This document shows positions 53,301-61,670 of a stretch of 64,000 bases of DNA, piece by piece; the stretch's first letter is position 1, and each line of letters begins with the position of its first letter. Position numbers and translations under genes: made by a program. The notes below the pieces were generated by a model. The model searched no databases, was not told where the DNA came from, and worked only from the letters and a program-made list of their open reading frames with translations. The stretch comes from Chryseobacterium candidae (lineage in GTDB: Bacteria; Bacteroidota; Bacteroidia; Flavobacteriales; Weeksellaceae), in the NCBI RefSeq assembly GCF_004916905.1, contig NZ_SDLV01000031.1, positions 124,001-188,000 on the forward strand. Reading direction: 5' to 3'.

Positions 53301-54217
53301 TCGTTGCTGTTTTCTTTGTGAATCAGGATTGATTTCACACCAGCATCAAGAATAAGATCTAAATGTTCTTTTTCAAGAATAGTTTCTCTGTCCAGGATGA
53401 TCTCATTTCTTTCGATAGAAACTACTTCACCTGTATCTTCGTCTACGAAGTCTTCGAACCAGGTGTTCAATACTCTCGCAGCCAATGTTCTCCCTTCCAC
53501 TTTTTTAAGGGCAGCTTTAGAAACTTTCACTTCTTCAGCAAGGTCGAAGATCTGAAGGATATCCTTGTCAGATTCATAACCAATCGCTCTTAATAGAGTT
53601 GTTAATGGTAATTTTTTCTTACGGTCGATATACGCGTACATTACGCTGTTGATATCTGTTGTAAATTCCATCCAAGATCCTTTGAAAGGAATAATTCTTG
53701 AATAGTAAAGTTTGGTTCCGTTGGCATGGTAAGTTTGTCCGAAGAATACACCAGGTGAACGGTGAAGCTGCGTAACGATAACTCTTTCAGCACCATTGAT
53801 GATAAAAGAACCACTTGGCGTCATATAAGGAACCGGACCTAAGTATACGTCCTGAACCACTGTTTGGAAATCTTCGTGTTCCGGGTCAGTACAATACAGT
53901 TTAAGTCTTGCTTTTAGAGGAACTGAATAGGTAAGTCCTCTTTCCACACACTCATCGATTGAATAACGTGGAGAATCTACCAGATAGTCTAAGAATTCTA
54001 ATACGAATTGGTTTCTTGAATCCGTAATCGGGAAATTCTCTTGGAAAGTCTTGTAAAGAGCTTCTGTCTTTCTGGCTTCAGGAAGTGTATCAAGCTGGAA
54101 AAATTCTCTGAAAGACTCAATTTGGATATCCAAAAAGTCAGGAGTGATGATTTTTCCTTTCGCTGATGAGAAATTAATTCTCGGATTTCCTTGAGTTGTT
54201 GATTTTGTTTTACTCAT
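50396..54217 (-). CDS. rpoB: DNA-directed RNA polymerase subunit beta
   Basis: The 1273-residue product carries the rifampicin pocket region [34 protein letters not shown] and the catalytic-side block [55 protein letters not shown] and [21 protein letters not shown] toward the C-terminus are near invariant. Length is usual for Bacteroidota. It heads rpoB-rpoC, but unusually rplL is not adjacent: 1.66 kb with a pseudogene and an orphan reading intervene, and a predicted promoter lies about 325 bases before its ATG. Confidence 0.98.
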   Translation of the reverse strand: MSKTKSTTQGNPRINFSSAKGKIITPDFLDIQIESFREFFQLDTLPEARKTEALYKTFQENFPITDSRNQFVLEFLDYLVDSPRYSIDECVERGLTYSVPLKARLKLYCTDPEHEDFQTVVQDVYLGPVPYMTPSGSFIINGAERVIVTQLHRSPGVFFGQTYHANGTKLYYSRIIPFKGSWMEFTTDINSVMYAYIDRKKKLPLTTLLRAIGYESDKDILQIFDLAEEVKVSKAALKKVEGRTLAARVLNTWFEDFVDEDTGEVVSIERNEIILDRETILEKEHLDLILDAGVKSILIHKENSNEFSIIQNTLQKDPTNSEKEAVEYIYRQLRNADPPDEETARGIIEKLFFSEQRYSLGEVGRYRLNKKLGLNIPTTTEVLTKEDIIAIVRHLIELVNSKAEVDDIDHLSNRRIKTVGEQLAGQFGVGLSRIARTIKERMNVRDNEIFTPLDLVNAKTLTSVINSFFGTNQLSQFMDQTNPLSEITHKRRLSALGPGGLSRERAGFEVRDVHHTHYGRICPIETPEGPNIGLISSLGIYAKINRLGFIETPYRKVEEGKINLNADPIYLNAEDEEDKVIAQANVELSDNGDFLTDRIIARLDGDYPVVEPSQVNLIDVAPNQISGISASLIPFLEHDDANRALMGSNMMRQAVPLLKPQAPIVGTGLEQQVARDSRILINAEGTGTVQYVDADRIVIKYERSEDEDLVQFESATKTYNLTKFRKTNQSTTITLRPNVRVGDVVEKGQVLCDGYATEKGELALGRNLVVAFMPWKGYNFEDAIVINEKVVREDWFTSIHVDEYSLEVRDTKLGMEELTADIPNVSEEATKDLDENGMIRIGAEVKPGDIMIGKITPKGESDPTPEEKLLRAIFGDKAGDVKDASLKADSSLRGVVINKKLFSRNIKDKKKRTEEKLKLEEIENTYKAKFDELRNTLIEKLNTLVSGKTSQGVQNDLDEEIIGKGVKFTHKLLTSVEDYVNVSGSDWTVDADKNELIKQLIHNYKIKYNDIQGVKNREKFAISIGDELPAGIMKLAKVYIAKKRKLNVGDKMAGRHGNKGIVSRIVREEDMPFLEDGTPVDIVLNPLGVPSRMNIGQIYETVLGWAGQKLGMKFATPIFDGATLDQITEYTEKAGLPKFGHTHLYDGGTGERFTQAATVGIIYMLKLGHMVDDKMHARSIGPYSLITQQPLGGKAQFGGQRFGEMEVWALEAFGASNILREILTVKSDDVIGRAKTYEAIAKGESMPEPGIPESFNVLLHELQGLGLDVRLEE

Positions 54218-54541
54218 AAAACTTTTAAGAAAGGGTTAAAAAATATTTTGATTCATTAAAAAATATCAGAAAAGAACAAGAAACAAGATAAAAGTAAAAG
54301 GTAAAAGTGTTTTTGGCGCTCACAAAGGACCTCAGGTTCTTTTAAACTTTGTACTTGGTTCTTTCTAACTGCAACACTGGTATATCTTTTCACAGCGTAA
54401 TGCAAAATATTTTTATTACTTTTGAGGCAGTATTACCGCAGTATTTATATACACAAAATCCCTTCCATGTTTTACACAATGAAAGAGTTGATTTTCAGTA
54501 TTTTATAAATTTACAAACAATTTTTCGCGCCAAAAGAGGGG

Positions 54542-54573
54542 CAAATATACAAAAAGTTATCCACAATAACAAA
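54542..54573 (-). promoter_or_regulatory. Predicted rpoB promoter with a DnaA box in its spacer
   Basis: On the minus strand, TTTG (54573-54570), a 20-base spacer and TATATTTG (54549-54542) fit the full Bacteroidota promoter. A perfect DnaA box (TTATCCACA, 54557-54565 plus strand) lies inside the spacer. The transcript would carry a leader of about 320 bases (54218-54536), in which no gene was seen. Because rplL ends at its own terminator, rpoBC need such a promoter. Confidence 0.6.
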
Positions 54574-54682
54574 TAAATCATCTCATTTTGAGGCTCTTAA
54601 AATAAGAGAGGCTGCCCAAATTTGAGCAACCCCTCCGCAACACAAGCTAATCTTATGATTATTTTACAATAATCTTATAAGA

Positions 54683-55196
54683 TTATATCGTCGATTTGAT
54701 TTCTATCTTAATCATACTTACTCCTTTTGGAAATGAAGAAGTATCAATGTCCATATGAGCTTTAAATCCATCCCTCTTAACTTCCTGTCCTTATGTTGAG
54801 AACTCCATTTTTATGAGTAGCCAAACTAAGTTATGACCGTCATGTATTCTCAAATAATTTCCAGTTCCAATGTATATTCCTAAAGCTACCGTAGTTGCTA
54901 TTATGCACGCATTCCCATTTGTTCTAATACCTTCACTTAAGTTTTCCCCGGTATCATCAAAATAATAATACAACGTCATGGTTTGTCCTGCAAGTGCAGT
55001 TTCAGCGGCTGTAGCATGCACTAATGCTCCGATTTGGCAAGCAGTGTGGTTTTTAGCTTTTTAATTGTACTCCTGCAAGCATTGAGACTATCTTACCGTC
55101 AAGTCTGCTTGTATTAGAAACCCATCCAATAATATCAAAGCTTGCCTGAGGTTCCATTATATTGATGCCTACCTGTGCGTAATGGATACCCCTCAT
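54683..55196 (-). pseudogene. Broken (A)QVGIN-family secreted protein gene
   Basis: Read right to left: YAQVGINIMEPQASFDIIG, VSNTSRLDGKIVSMLAGVQLK up to a stop at 55055-55053; with one base removed from the AAAAA run at ~55058-55063 the frame continues as AKNHTACQIGALVHATAAE then TALAGQTMTLYYYFDDTGEN and on to MEFST, TAA 54793-54791; the same frame then resumes as GQEVKRDGFKAHMDIDTSSF and ends at TAA 54685-54683. So one frameshift and one nonsense codon interrupt a gene. The start resembles the intact paralogues at 58317-60272. No signal peptide is visible before YAQVGIN, which is further decay. Confidence 0.7.
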
Positions 55197-55215
55197 AACC
55201 AGTTTAAAGGAATTA

Positions 55216-55632
55216 CTATAGTAATTTTTTAACTTCTCTAAACGTCATACAAATATTCTCCATATGTTTTTGGCACGAATAAATCAATTTATTCGATATA
55301 GCACCAAGTTTTATCTTATTAAAGGAAAAGAGATTATATAGGAAATTTTTGCCATAGAATGTATGAGTTCCTTTTTTATGAGCAAAAAGCCTGTTAATGG
55401 CATGCCAAATATTTTTTGCTTCAGAACACATATAAACGAAAACATCAGCTAAAACAACCTGCGGATAATTTTTAATATCTGCAGAATATGACAACACAGG
55501 TTTTGCTCTCATTACAGATATCAATTTAGTGTTTGGAGTTACTGCAGCTACCGGAAGTAACAAAAATTTAATCTTATAGCCGTAAGAAAGAAAATAATTT
55601 TTATCCAATATGTTGTGTTTTTTCAGACACAA
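55216..55632 (-). CDS. Orphan hypothetical protein, possibly decayed
   Basis: The 138-residue reading is basic and Lys/Asn/Phe-rich, with AKPVLSYSADIKNYPQVVLADVF (~44-66) and a C-terminal SCQKHMENICMTFREVKKLL. The last part faintly recalls the end of a LuxR-type HTH (K-x-H-x-x-N-I-x-x-K-L), and VVLADV a response-regulator strand, but neither is convincing. It lies in the insertion between rpoB and rplL next to a clear pseudogene. It could be a remnant of a regulator or noncoding. Confidence 0.3.
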   Translation of the reverse strand: MCLKKHNILDKNYFLSYGYKIKFLLLPVAAVTPNTKLISVMRAKPVLSYSADIKNYPQVVLADVFVYMCSEAKNIWHAINRLFAHKKGTHTFYGKNFLYNLFSFNKIKLGAISNKLIYSCQKHMENICMTFREVKKLL

Positions 55633-55832
55633 ATATAATATTTTCTCAATAAAAAGAACAATTTATTAGTGAAAAATTACACAAAATAAACAAACAATAC
55701 GACACAATCAAAATATTATGTTAATTTGAAATAAATAGTTAATCATAAAAAAATATATCAGAATTGAAAATAATAATATTAAAATACTGTTACAAAATAA
55801 AAGACAGATTTACAAGGGCTTACATAAGAAAA

Positions 55833-55854
55833 AGCCCGGGCTATTGCCCGGGCT
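55833..55854 (-). terminator. Intrinsic terminator of rplKAJL
   Basis: AGCCCGGGC (55833-55841) and GCCCGGGCT (55846-55854) flank TATT. On the minus strand a T-run follows (plus AAAA at 55829-55833). It cuts the ribosomal operon from rpoBC. Confidence 0.9.
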
Positions 55855-55878
55855 CCTATATTTATAATACAATTGAAA

Positions 55879-56247
55879 TTATTTCAATTCTACTTCAGCA
55901 CCAGCTTCTTCTAATTGCTTCTTAAGAGCTTCAGCTTCGTCTTTAGAAACACCTTGCTTAATTGCAGCAGGAGCTCCGTCTACGATATCTTTAGCTTCTT
56001 TAAGACCAGCACCAGTTAAATCTTTTACTAATTTAACGATAGCTAATTTAGAAGCACCCGCAGACTTAAGAATTACATCGAATTCAGTCTTTTCTTCAGC
56101 AGCATCACCTGCACCACCTGCAGCAACAACTACAGCAGCAGCAGCTGGCTCAATTCCGTACTCATCCTTAAGGATAGCAGCTAATTCGTTTACGTCTTTT
56201 ACAGTTAGGTTTACTAGCGTTTCAGCTAAATTTTTTAAATCTGACAT
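55879..56247 (-). CDS. rplL: 50S ribosomal protein L7/L12
   Basis: The 122-residue product has the standard N-terminal dimerisation domain ([20 protein letters not shown]), an Ala/Gly hinge ([17 protein letters not shown]) and the factor-binding C-terminal domain ([20 protein letters not shown] ... [13 protein letters not shown] ... [24 protein letters not shown]). It recruits translation GTPases to the stalk. Directly after rplJ. Confidence 0.97.
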   Translation of the reverse strand: MSDLKNLAETLVNLTVKDVNELAAILKDEYGIEPAAAAVVVAAGGAGDAAEEKTEFDVILKSAGASKLAIVKLVKDLTGAGLKEAKDIVDGAPAAIKQGVSKDEAEALKKQLEEAGAEVELK

Positions 56248-56293
56248 TGTTGTAATGTTTTTGTTGATTATTTATTTAATTTTTTGAGTGTAA

Positions 56294-56881
56294 TTATTCA
56301 GCACTTGTTTCTTCAGTGCTTTCTGCAGCAGCTTCCGGAGCTTCAGCAGCAGGAGTTTCTTCTACCGCAGGAGCAGCTTCTTCAGCTTTAGCTTCTACAG
56401 TTTCAGGTTTGTTTTGAAGAGCAGAAACAACTCTCTGGATTGGAGACTGAAGTAATCCGATGATTTCACCGATCATTTCTTCTCTAGACTTGATGTTAGC
56501 CAACATGTCTAGGTTGTTGTCACCAACATAGAAAGTTTCTTGAACAAAAGCAGACTTTAAAGCTGGCTTTTCTTCTTTCTTTCTGAATCCTTGGATCAAT
56601 TTCGCAGGAGCATTTGCTGTTTCAGCAATCATTAATGCTGAGTTTCCTTTGAAAGATGGGAACATTTCAGAGTAATCTACTCCTTCAATTTGTTCCATTG
56701 CTTTTTGTAAAAGTGTGTTTTTTACAACTTTTACTTTGATATTTTGCTTGAAAGCCTGTCTTCTGAAATCTGAAGATTTACCAGCGTTCAAACCTTCTAA
56801 ATCTGCTACGTATACTACTTTTGCATCCTGAAGCAAATCTTTGATCTCTTGTATTGCTACAACTTTTTGGTCTTTTGTCAT
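56294..56881 (-). CDS. rplJ: 50S ribosomal protein L10
   Basis: The 195-residue product has the L10 N-terminal rRNA-binding part (VVAIQEIKDLLQDAKVVYVADL ... KVVKNTLLQKAM) and the helix that holds L7/L12 dimers (IIGLLQSPIQRVVSALQNK). It ends in a 35-residue Ala/Glu-rich tail (EAKAEEAAPAVEETPAAEAP...), longer than the usual ~165 residues. Such tails are seen in Bacteroidota. Attaches L7/L12 to the large subunit. Confidence 0.96.
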   Translation of the reverse strand: MTKDQKVVAIQEIKDLLQDAKVVYVADLEGLNAGKSSDFRRQAFKQNIKVKVVKNTLLQKAMEQIEGVDYSEMFPSFKGNSALMIAETANAPAKLIQGFRKKEEKPALKSAFVQETFYVGDNNLDMLANIKSREEMIGEIIGLLQSPIQRVVSALQNKPETVEAKAEEAAPAVEETPAAEAPEAAAESTEETSAE

Positions 56882-56898
56882 TGTCTTAAGGATTATTA

Positions 56899-57591
56899 TT
56901 AGTTAACAGATTTAGTATCAATTGCAATACCAGGGCTCATTGTAGAAGACAAATAGATGCTCTTCACATAAGTTCCTTTAGCAGCAGTTGGTTTCATTTT
57001 GATCAATGTCTGGATTAATTCCTGAGCATTTTCTTTGATCTTAGCAGCATCGAAAGATACTTTACCAATACCTGCATGGATAATACCATACTTGTCTACT
57101 TTGAAATCAATTTTACCTGCTTTTACTTCAGTTACTGCTTTACCAATTTCCATTGTTACAGTTCCTGATTTAGGGTTTGGCATTAAGCCTCTTGGACCTA
57201 ATACTCTACCTAACGGACCTAATTTACCCATTACAGCTGGCATAGTAACGATAACGTCAACATCTGTCCAACCTTCTTTGATTTTTTGTAAATATTCGTC
57301 AAGACCTACATAGTCAGCACCAGCAGCTTTAGCTTCTGCTTCTTTATCTGGAGTTACAAGAGCTAATACTTTAACATCTTTACCAGTACCGTGAGGAAGA
57401 GATACAACACCTCTTACCATTTGGTTTGCTTTTCTAGGGTCTACACCTAATCTTACAGCGATATCTACAGAAGCATCAAACTTTGTAGTGTTCACTTCTT
57501 TTACAAGAGCTGAACCTTCTTCAAGGTTATAGATTCTTCCTTTTTCTACTTTGCTTAAAGCTTCCTTTTGCTTTTTAGTTAATTTTGCCAT
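56899..57591 (-). CDS. rplA: 50S ribosomal protein L1
   Basis: The 230-residue product carries the L1 motif [36 protein letters not shown]-type block ([15 protein letters not shown] then [20 protein letters not shown]) and [16 protein letters not shown] near the N-terminus. It binds 23S rRNA at the stalk base and, in many bacteria, its own mRNA to repress L11-L1 expression. Eleven bases after rplK. Confidence 0.97.
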   Translation of the reverse strand: MAKLTKKQKEALSKVEKGRIYNLEEGSALVKEVNTTKFDASVDIAVRLGVDPRKANQMVRGVVSLPHGTGKDVKVLALVTPDKEAEAKAAGADYVGLDEYLQKIKEGWTDVDVIVTMPAVMGKLGPLGRVLGPRGLMPNPKSGTVTMEIGKAVTEVKAGKIDFKVDKYGIIHAGIGKVSFDAAKIKENAQELIQTLIKMKPTAAKGTYVKSIYLSSTMSPGIAIDTKSVN

Positions 57592-57602
57592 TTCTTTAAG
57601 TT

Positions 57603-58046
57603 TTAAGCGTTAGTTGGTTTAGTTCCTGTTACTCTTAATCCCATAGATCTGGCAGTACCTGCAACCATAGAAAGAGCAGAGTCCATTGTAAAACAGTTAA
57701 GATCCGCCATTTTATCTTCAGCGATTTTCTTTACTTGTTCCCAAGTTACAGAACCTACTTTGTTTCTGTTTGGTTCACCAGAACCTCCCTTGATCTTAGC
57801 TGCATCCATTAACTGGATTGCTGCAGGTGGAGTTTTAATAACGAATTCAAAAGATTTGTCTTCGTATACTGTAATTACTACAGGTAAAACTTGCCCTGGC
57901 TTATCTTGGGTTCTTCCGTTAAATTGCTTACAAAACTCCATGATGTTCACACCTGCAGAACCCAATGCTGGACCTACTGGTGGAGAAGGGTTAGCTGCGC
58001 CACCTTTCACCTGAAGCTTTACCATTTTAAAGACTTTCTTAGCCAT
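57603..58046 (-). CDS. rplK: 50S ribosomal protein L11
   Basis: The 147-residue product has the proline-rich N-terminal switch [30 protein letters not shown] and the C-terminal rRNA-binding [22 protein letters not shown] ... [14 protein letters not shown]. It belongs to the GTPase-associated centre. First gene of rplKAJL with a good own promoter at 58174-58144; nusG is not adjacent because three inserted genes separate it. Confidence 0.97.
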   Translation of the reverse strand: MAKKVFKMVKLQVKGGAANPSPPVGPALGSAGVNIMEFCKQFNGRTQDKPGQVLPVVITVYEDKSFEFVIKTPPAAIQLMDAAKIKGGSGEPNRNKVGSVTWEQVKKIAEDKMADLNCFTMDSALSMVAGTARSMGLRVTGTKPTNA

Positions 58047-58143
58047 TGTTTGTTTTTTAAATTTGAATAATTAATGAGTTTGGAAGCATTTATTATTCAG
58101 TAGGTTATGCACTCACATAACAATAAACCTACTTTTTGGACTG

Positions 58144-58174
58144 CAAAAGTATAAAATATTTTTGAATTAGCAAA
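58144..58174 (-). promoter_or_regulatory. Promoter of rplKAJL
   Basis: On the minus strand, TTTG (58174-58171), a 19-base spacer and TACTTTTG (58151-58144) match the Bacteroidota consensus (TTTG, ~19, TAnnTTTG). The leader to ATG 58046 would be about 90 bases. Confidence 0.72.
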
Positions 58175-58258
58175 CGGAAATTACTGATTTTTAAAAGTTT
58201 TAGAAAAAAAACAAATCATGCCCTATTATTATATCATTAAAAATAATGCCAGAAAAAC

Positions 58259-58291
58259 AAAAATGCTCATTTACTGTAAATGAGCATTTTT
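58259..58291 (-). terminator. Terminator of the three-gene secreted-protein operon
   Basis: AAAAATGCTCATTTA (58259-58273) and TAAATGAGCATTTTT (58277-58291) flank CTG; both sides have A/T borders, so it also works in reverse. Confidence 0.85.
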
Positions 58292-58316
58292 AAATATTTT
58301 TGAAAGAAAAGATTTA

Positions 58317-58985
58317 CTAGAAACCTGTAGGTTTATTAATTGTTTTTGTAGAACCGTCATTTCCTCCAAGATCATCATTGATATCGTTTATATTTTGTTT
58401 TTCAATCAATCTTCTGTAGGCCATCAGATAAAGATCAACGGTAAAGTTGTTGTATGTTCTTGATGGTGTAGTAGAATTGGTAGCAATAATTCTGCTGTCT
58501 ACAAATCTTGCTTTGACGTGCCAAGTCCCATTACTCTTGAAGGCAATTACTTCCGGCGATCCCTGCTTGTTGTCGTTCACTCCGTTATCACCATAATCAA
58601 GCATTACGTTGGTAGTTCCGTCATTCAGCTTGAATGAATAGTTGTGAAGTATAACCAGAAAATTGGTTGCATCAATTTTGGTATCATAATCTGCAATTCC
58701 GGTTCCGGGTACTCCGGTAAGGGTAAGCTTAAGATAATTAAACAGTCCGCTGCTTTCGAGAGCAGGATCATACAGCTGCAAAGCATTCTGTGAGGTTGCC
58801 AAAAAGCTGCCTCCTGTCATCGTAGGTTCTCCAGGATTTCTTAAATACAGAGAATTCGTATAGGTTTTTCCATTTACATCAAGTGTTTCTGTAGGATTGG
58901 CTGTGTTCACCCCTACTTTTCCTTTCTGGGCATTCAAAAATATCCCAAAGCACATGATTAATGTGATATAAATTTTTCTTTTCAT
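58317..58985 (-). CDS. VGVN-type secreted protein, third paralogue
   Basis: The 222-residue product has signal peptide KIYITLIMCFGIFLNAQ, then KGKVGVNTANPTETLDVNGK, the G-(I/V)-N-T-x-x-P-x-x-x-L-D-V-x-G opening shared with the two genes upstream. The middle has ATNFLVILHNYSF and ends with FTVDLYLMAYRRLIE, which align with the same spots in the paralogues. A charged tail (NINDINDDLGGNDGS) closes it. Probably exported and surface or envelope-located; no enzymatic motif. Starts 6 bases after the second paralogue's stop. Confidence 0.75.
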   Translation of the reverse strand: MKRKIYITLIMCFGIFLNAQKGKVGVNTANPTETLDVNGKTYTNSLYLRNPGEPTMTGGSFLATSQNALQLYDPALESSGLFNYLKLTLTGVPGTGIADYDTKIDATNFLVILHNYSFKLNDGTTNVMLDYGDNGVNDNKQGSPEVIAFKSNGTWHVKARFVDSRIIATNSTTPSRTYNNFTVDLYLMAYRRLIEKQNINDINDDLGGNDGSTKTINKPTGF

Positions 58986-58991
58986 AGTTTT

Positions 58992-59639
58992 TTATTGAAG
59001 CCCTAAAGGCGTATTGGTTGATACTCCTGAATATACCGGTGAAGCAGATGCTGAAACAGAACCATTAAAAGTTCCCCAGTCTTTAACTAATGATTTTTCA
59101 AAGACATTTAAGGTAAGTGTCCAGGTTCCATTTTGAGAAGAAACAGTTCCGGCCCCTTTAAAAGCCAAATTAATAGCATGGTATTTTTTACCTCCACTGG
59201 TTACCTGTGTAATTTCAGTTGCGTAGGAACCATAAGATTTGGGAGTGGTAGTGGTATTGGCTGCCGAAACCGCTCCTGTAAAAACAGCACCTGTAATAGC
59301 CACAACATATTTACTGGCATCTAATCCTGTATTAAGATTCACCACTTCATCCTGTCTCACATTTTTTAGTATAACATTATACATATTTACAGGTGCTACA
59401 TTACGGAGCGATATATCCAACAGCTTCACCTTACCTACCGGTGAAGTATCTTTTGATCGGGTAAGAAGAAGATAGTTTCCGCCTGCCTTTGTATTTTCAG
59501 TATCTATTAAATAGGATTCCACTAATGTTTCACCTTCAACATCCAATGTCCCTTTAGGTGTGTTAGTGTTTATTCCTACTTGGGCATTCATGCTTAAAGC
59601 AGCAAAACCCATCAAGAGTATCGCAATATTTTTTTTCAT
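58992..59639 (-). CDS. QVGIN-type secreted protein, second paralogue
   Basis: The 215-residue product has signal peptide NIAILLMGFAALSMNAQ, then VGINTNTPKGTLDVEGETL. A long middle domain with ASKYVVAITGAVFTG, HAINLAFKGAG and TWTLTLNVFEKSLVKDWGTF matches the third and first paralogues by position. The VGINT...LDV-G opening occurs before tail-fibre-like domains in other Bacteroidota proteins; here it is attached to a private domain. Adhesion or envelope role is a guess. Confidence 0.75.
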   Translation of the reverse strand: MKKNIAILLMGFAALSMNAQVGINTNTPKGTLDVEGETLVESYLIDTENTKAGGNYLLLTRSKDTSPVGKVKLLDISLRNVAPVNMYNVILKNVRQDEVVNLNTGLDASKYVVAITGAVFTGAVSAANTTTTPKSYGSYATEITQVTSGGKKYHAINLAFKGAGTVSSQNGTWTLTLNVFEKSLVKDWGTFNGSVSASASPVYSGVSTNTPLGLQ

Positions 59640-59651
59640 AGAGTTTATGTT

Positions 59652-60272
59652 TTATTGAATTAATGGAGCAGCAGCAGCACCAGTAGTTGAACCGCTAAGG
59701 TTTTGTGTTGAATTAAAATCTTTGGCATATGATCTGTCAAATACCAATAAGTTCAGTGTCCAGACTCCTGTAGGGAAAGAATTATCAGGAGCGAATCCCT
59801 CGTAATCTGCCTTAAGCTTCCATGTTCCTCCCGAAGAATAAGCAAAAATCTGAGGTACCGGAGTAAGCCAATCAGCAGAATATGTTCTTGTAGGCTGTGT
59901 AAATCCGAAAGAAGAAATAACGACCAGAAACTTACTGGAATTGATCTTTGTGTCAAATTGATTTACCCAATCCTTGTCTGTAGGATCACAGGTAATCTTG
60001 AATTGAATAAGGTTGATAGGTGCCGGTGAATTAGGTACAAAAGAATCATTGTACGCTGTAATTTTGTTTTCCGGAGACGGAGACTTAATAATGAAAGTGT
60101 AATTCTCGTCTGCAGTCAGTTTTTCAAGGGGCTGCTTGAAAACTATTCCTGATGTCTTCATTGTACCGTTCACGGTAAGTTCTTTTTCCGGCGTTGTGGT
60201 ATTAATACCAACCTGTGCGTTTATGAACACAGATGCACCTACCAGAGTGATCATCGAGATAATTTTTGTCAT
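59652..60272 (-). CDS. QVGIN-type secreted protein, first paralogue
   Basis: The 206-residue product has signal peptide ISMITLVGASVFINAQ, then VGINTTTPEKELTVNGTMKT. Shared blocks: SSKFLVVISSFGFTQ, SGGTWKLKADYEGF and VWTLNLLVFDRSYAKDFNS. First gene of a three-gene operon (12 and 6 bases between genes) set between nusG and rplK. Exported; function unknown. Confidence 0.75.
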   Translation of the reverse strand: MTKIISMITLVGASVFINAQVGINTTTPEKELTVNGTMKTSGIVFKQPLEKLTADENYTFIIKSPSPENKITAYNDSFVPNSPAPINLIQFKITCDPTDKDWVNQFDTKINSSKFLVVISSFGFTQPTRTYSADWLTPVPQIFAYSSGGTWKLKADYEGFAPDNSFPTGVWTLNLLVFDRSYAKDFNSTQNLSGSTTGAAAAPLIQ

Positions 60273-60707
60273 TGGGTTATGTGTTTATATAAAGCTTGTG
60301 TTTATGGATAGTTGATCCGAATTTGACATTTATTTTAAACATAAAATATCCATACCTCTGTATTGTCTGAAATAAAAAGATATAAAATTTTAAGAATTAG
60401 TTAACAGCTTGTTTGCAAGAACTATGCCATCTGAAAGTGAATCAAACAATTAAAAAAAGCTTAATGCTTAAAATGAAAATTTAATCACAAAACGGTGATA
60501 TTTCAATTAAAGCAAAGTACACTATAGAGGCAATCAACAGAGTTATGATATTTTGAGGATCAATAAAATAATATCATTAAATTAAAAAAACTCTAACAAC
60601 AGGGAAAAAGTGTAAAAGTAAAATTCAAAATTTCATTATGAATTAATAGGAGTACAGAATTAATTATTTCAAAAGAAGTCATTGAAAAATATAAAAAGAT
60701 ACAAATG
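60273..60707. other. Long AT-rich region upstream of the paralogue operon
   Basis: It holds no open frame worth calling. It must contain the promoter of the minus-strand secreted-protein operon, but no exact TAnnTTTG with a spaced TTG was found on the minus strand. Poly-A/T tracts are frequent. Confidence 0.5.
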
Positions 60708-60736
60708 AAAAAGACCGTTTTTAAAACGGTCTTTTT
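60708..60736. terminator. Terminator after nusG
   Basis: AAAAAGACCGTTT (60708-60720) pairs with AAACGGTCTTTTT (60724-60736); TT plus one A form the small loop. T/A borders suit both strands. It closes the tuf-side secE-nusG unit. Confidence 0.85.
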
Positions 60737-60755
60737 ATATTTTATAAGTAATGTA

Positions 60756-61298
60756 TTATACTTTTTCTACTTGCATGTAGCTCAGTTCCATTGGAGTTTT
60801 TCTACCGAAGATCAATACAGAAACCTCAATTTTCTTTTTGTCTTCAAGAATCTTCTCAACTGTACCATTGAATCCGTTGAAAGGTCCGTCGATCACTTTA
60901 ACGTTTTCACCTACTACATAAGGAATTTCAACATCGCTTGCGAATTCTGAAAGTTCATCCATTCTTCCAAGCATTCTGTTAACCTCTGATTTTCTCATTG
61001 GAACAGGATCACCTCCTTTTGTTAAACTTAAGAAAGAGATAACTCCAGGAATATTTTTAATAACGTGAGGAATCTCTCCCATCAGGTCTGCTTCAATCAT
61101 CAAGTAGCCAGGATAGTAAGGTCTTTCTTTAGGAACTTTTTTACCATTTCTAATCTGAATCACCTTTTCCATAGGAATAACCACTTGAGTAACGTACTGT
61201 TCAAAACCTAAACGTTTGATTTCTGTCTCAATATAGTTTTTCACTTTATTTTCCTGTCCGCTGATTGCTTTCAGCACATACCATTTCAATTCGCTCAT
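60756..61298 (-). CDS. nusG: Transcription termination/antitermination factor NusG
   Basis: The 180-residue product opens KWYVLKAISGQENKVKNYIE (NGN domain, ~5-24), with RPYYPGYLMIEADLMGE and PGVISFLSL, and ends in a KOW domain: GENVKVIDGPFNGFNGTVEKI (~129-149). It binds RNA polymerase and links it to Rho or ribosomes. Nineteen bases after secE. The usual neighbour rplK is displaced by an insertion. Confidence 0.96.
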   Translation of the reverse strand: MSELKWYVLKAISGQENKVKNYIETEIKRLGFEQYVTQVVIPMEKVIQIRNGKKVPKERPYYPGYLMIEADLMGEIPHVIKNIPGVISFLSLTKGGDPVPMRKSEVNRMLGRMDELSEFASDVEIPYVVGENVKVIDGPFNGFNGTVEKILEDKKKIEVSVLIFGRKTPMELSYMQVEKV

Positions 61299-61317
61299 TA
61301 TGGAAAATACTTAATTA

Positions 61318-61524
61318 TTAATTGAACAAGTTGATTAGCATTCCTATTATGTTGCTGATTGCCTTTGAAAACAATTCATCAACTCCAAAGGTAAATAAAG
61401 CCAGAATAACTGTCGCTATAGTCACTACAATTGTAGAAGACTGAAGGTCAGCCCATTTTGGCCATTCAACTTTATGTCTGAATTCGTTATAAGAACCTTT
61501 TAAAAAATCGACAAATGAACTCAT
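61318..61524 (-). CDS. secE: Preprotein translocase subunit SecE
   Basis: The 68-residue product has the conserved amphipathic stretch GSYNEFRHKVEWPKWADLQSS (~10-30) followed by one transmembrane helix IVVTIATVILALFTFGVDELF (~32-52). The short, single-helix form is typical outside gammaproteobacteria. Clamps SecY in the Sec translocon. Between tRNA-Trp and nusG. Confidence 0.95.
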   Translation of the reverse strand: MSSFVDFLKGSYNEFRHKVEWPKWADLQSSTIVVTIATVILALFTFGVDELFSKAISNIIGMLINLFN

Positions 61525-61536
61525 AATTTATATTTG

Positions 61537-61607
61537 CACGGGCACAAGGATTCGAACCCTGATCAACGGTTTTGGAGACCGGTATCCTACCATTGGACGA
61601 TGCCCGT
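61537..61607 (-). tRNA. tRNA-Trp (anticodon CCA)
   Basis: Minus strand: acceptor arms ACGGGCA (61607-61601) and TGCCCGT (61544-61538) pair fully. Anticodon loop CTCCAAA with CCA lies in GGTCTCCAAAACC, and the T arm has AGGGTTCGAATCCTT. No 3' CCA is encoded. It sits between tuf and secE, as commonly seen in Bacteroidota. Its expression must pass the tuf terminator or use a promoter not seen here. Confidence 0.93.
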
Positions 61608-61614
61608 AGTTAAA

Positions 61615-61652
61615 AAAAGCTCCGTAAAGAATGTTCCTTACGGAAGCTTTTT
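61615..61652 (-). terminator. Intrinsic terminator of tuf
   Basis: On the minus strand AAAAAGCTTCCGTAAGGA (from 61652) pairs imperfectly with TCTTTACGGAGCTTTTT (ending 61615), followed by more T. Stem about 15 pairs with one bulge. Confidence 0.8.
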
Positions 61653-61670
61653 ATATGTTTTAGATGTGGA

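Noticed and set aside
46008-54217. Many antisense readings of 60-125 codons inside rpoC and rpoB
   Set aside because: All are shadows of long conserved genes; none has family-like sequence.
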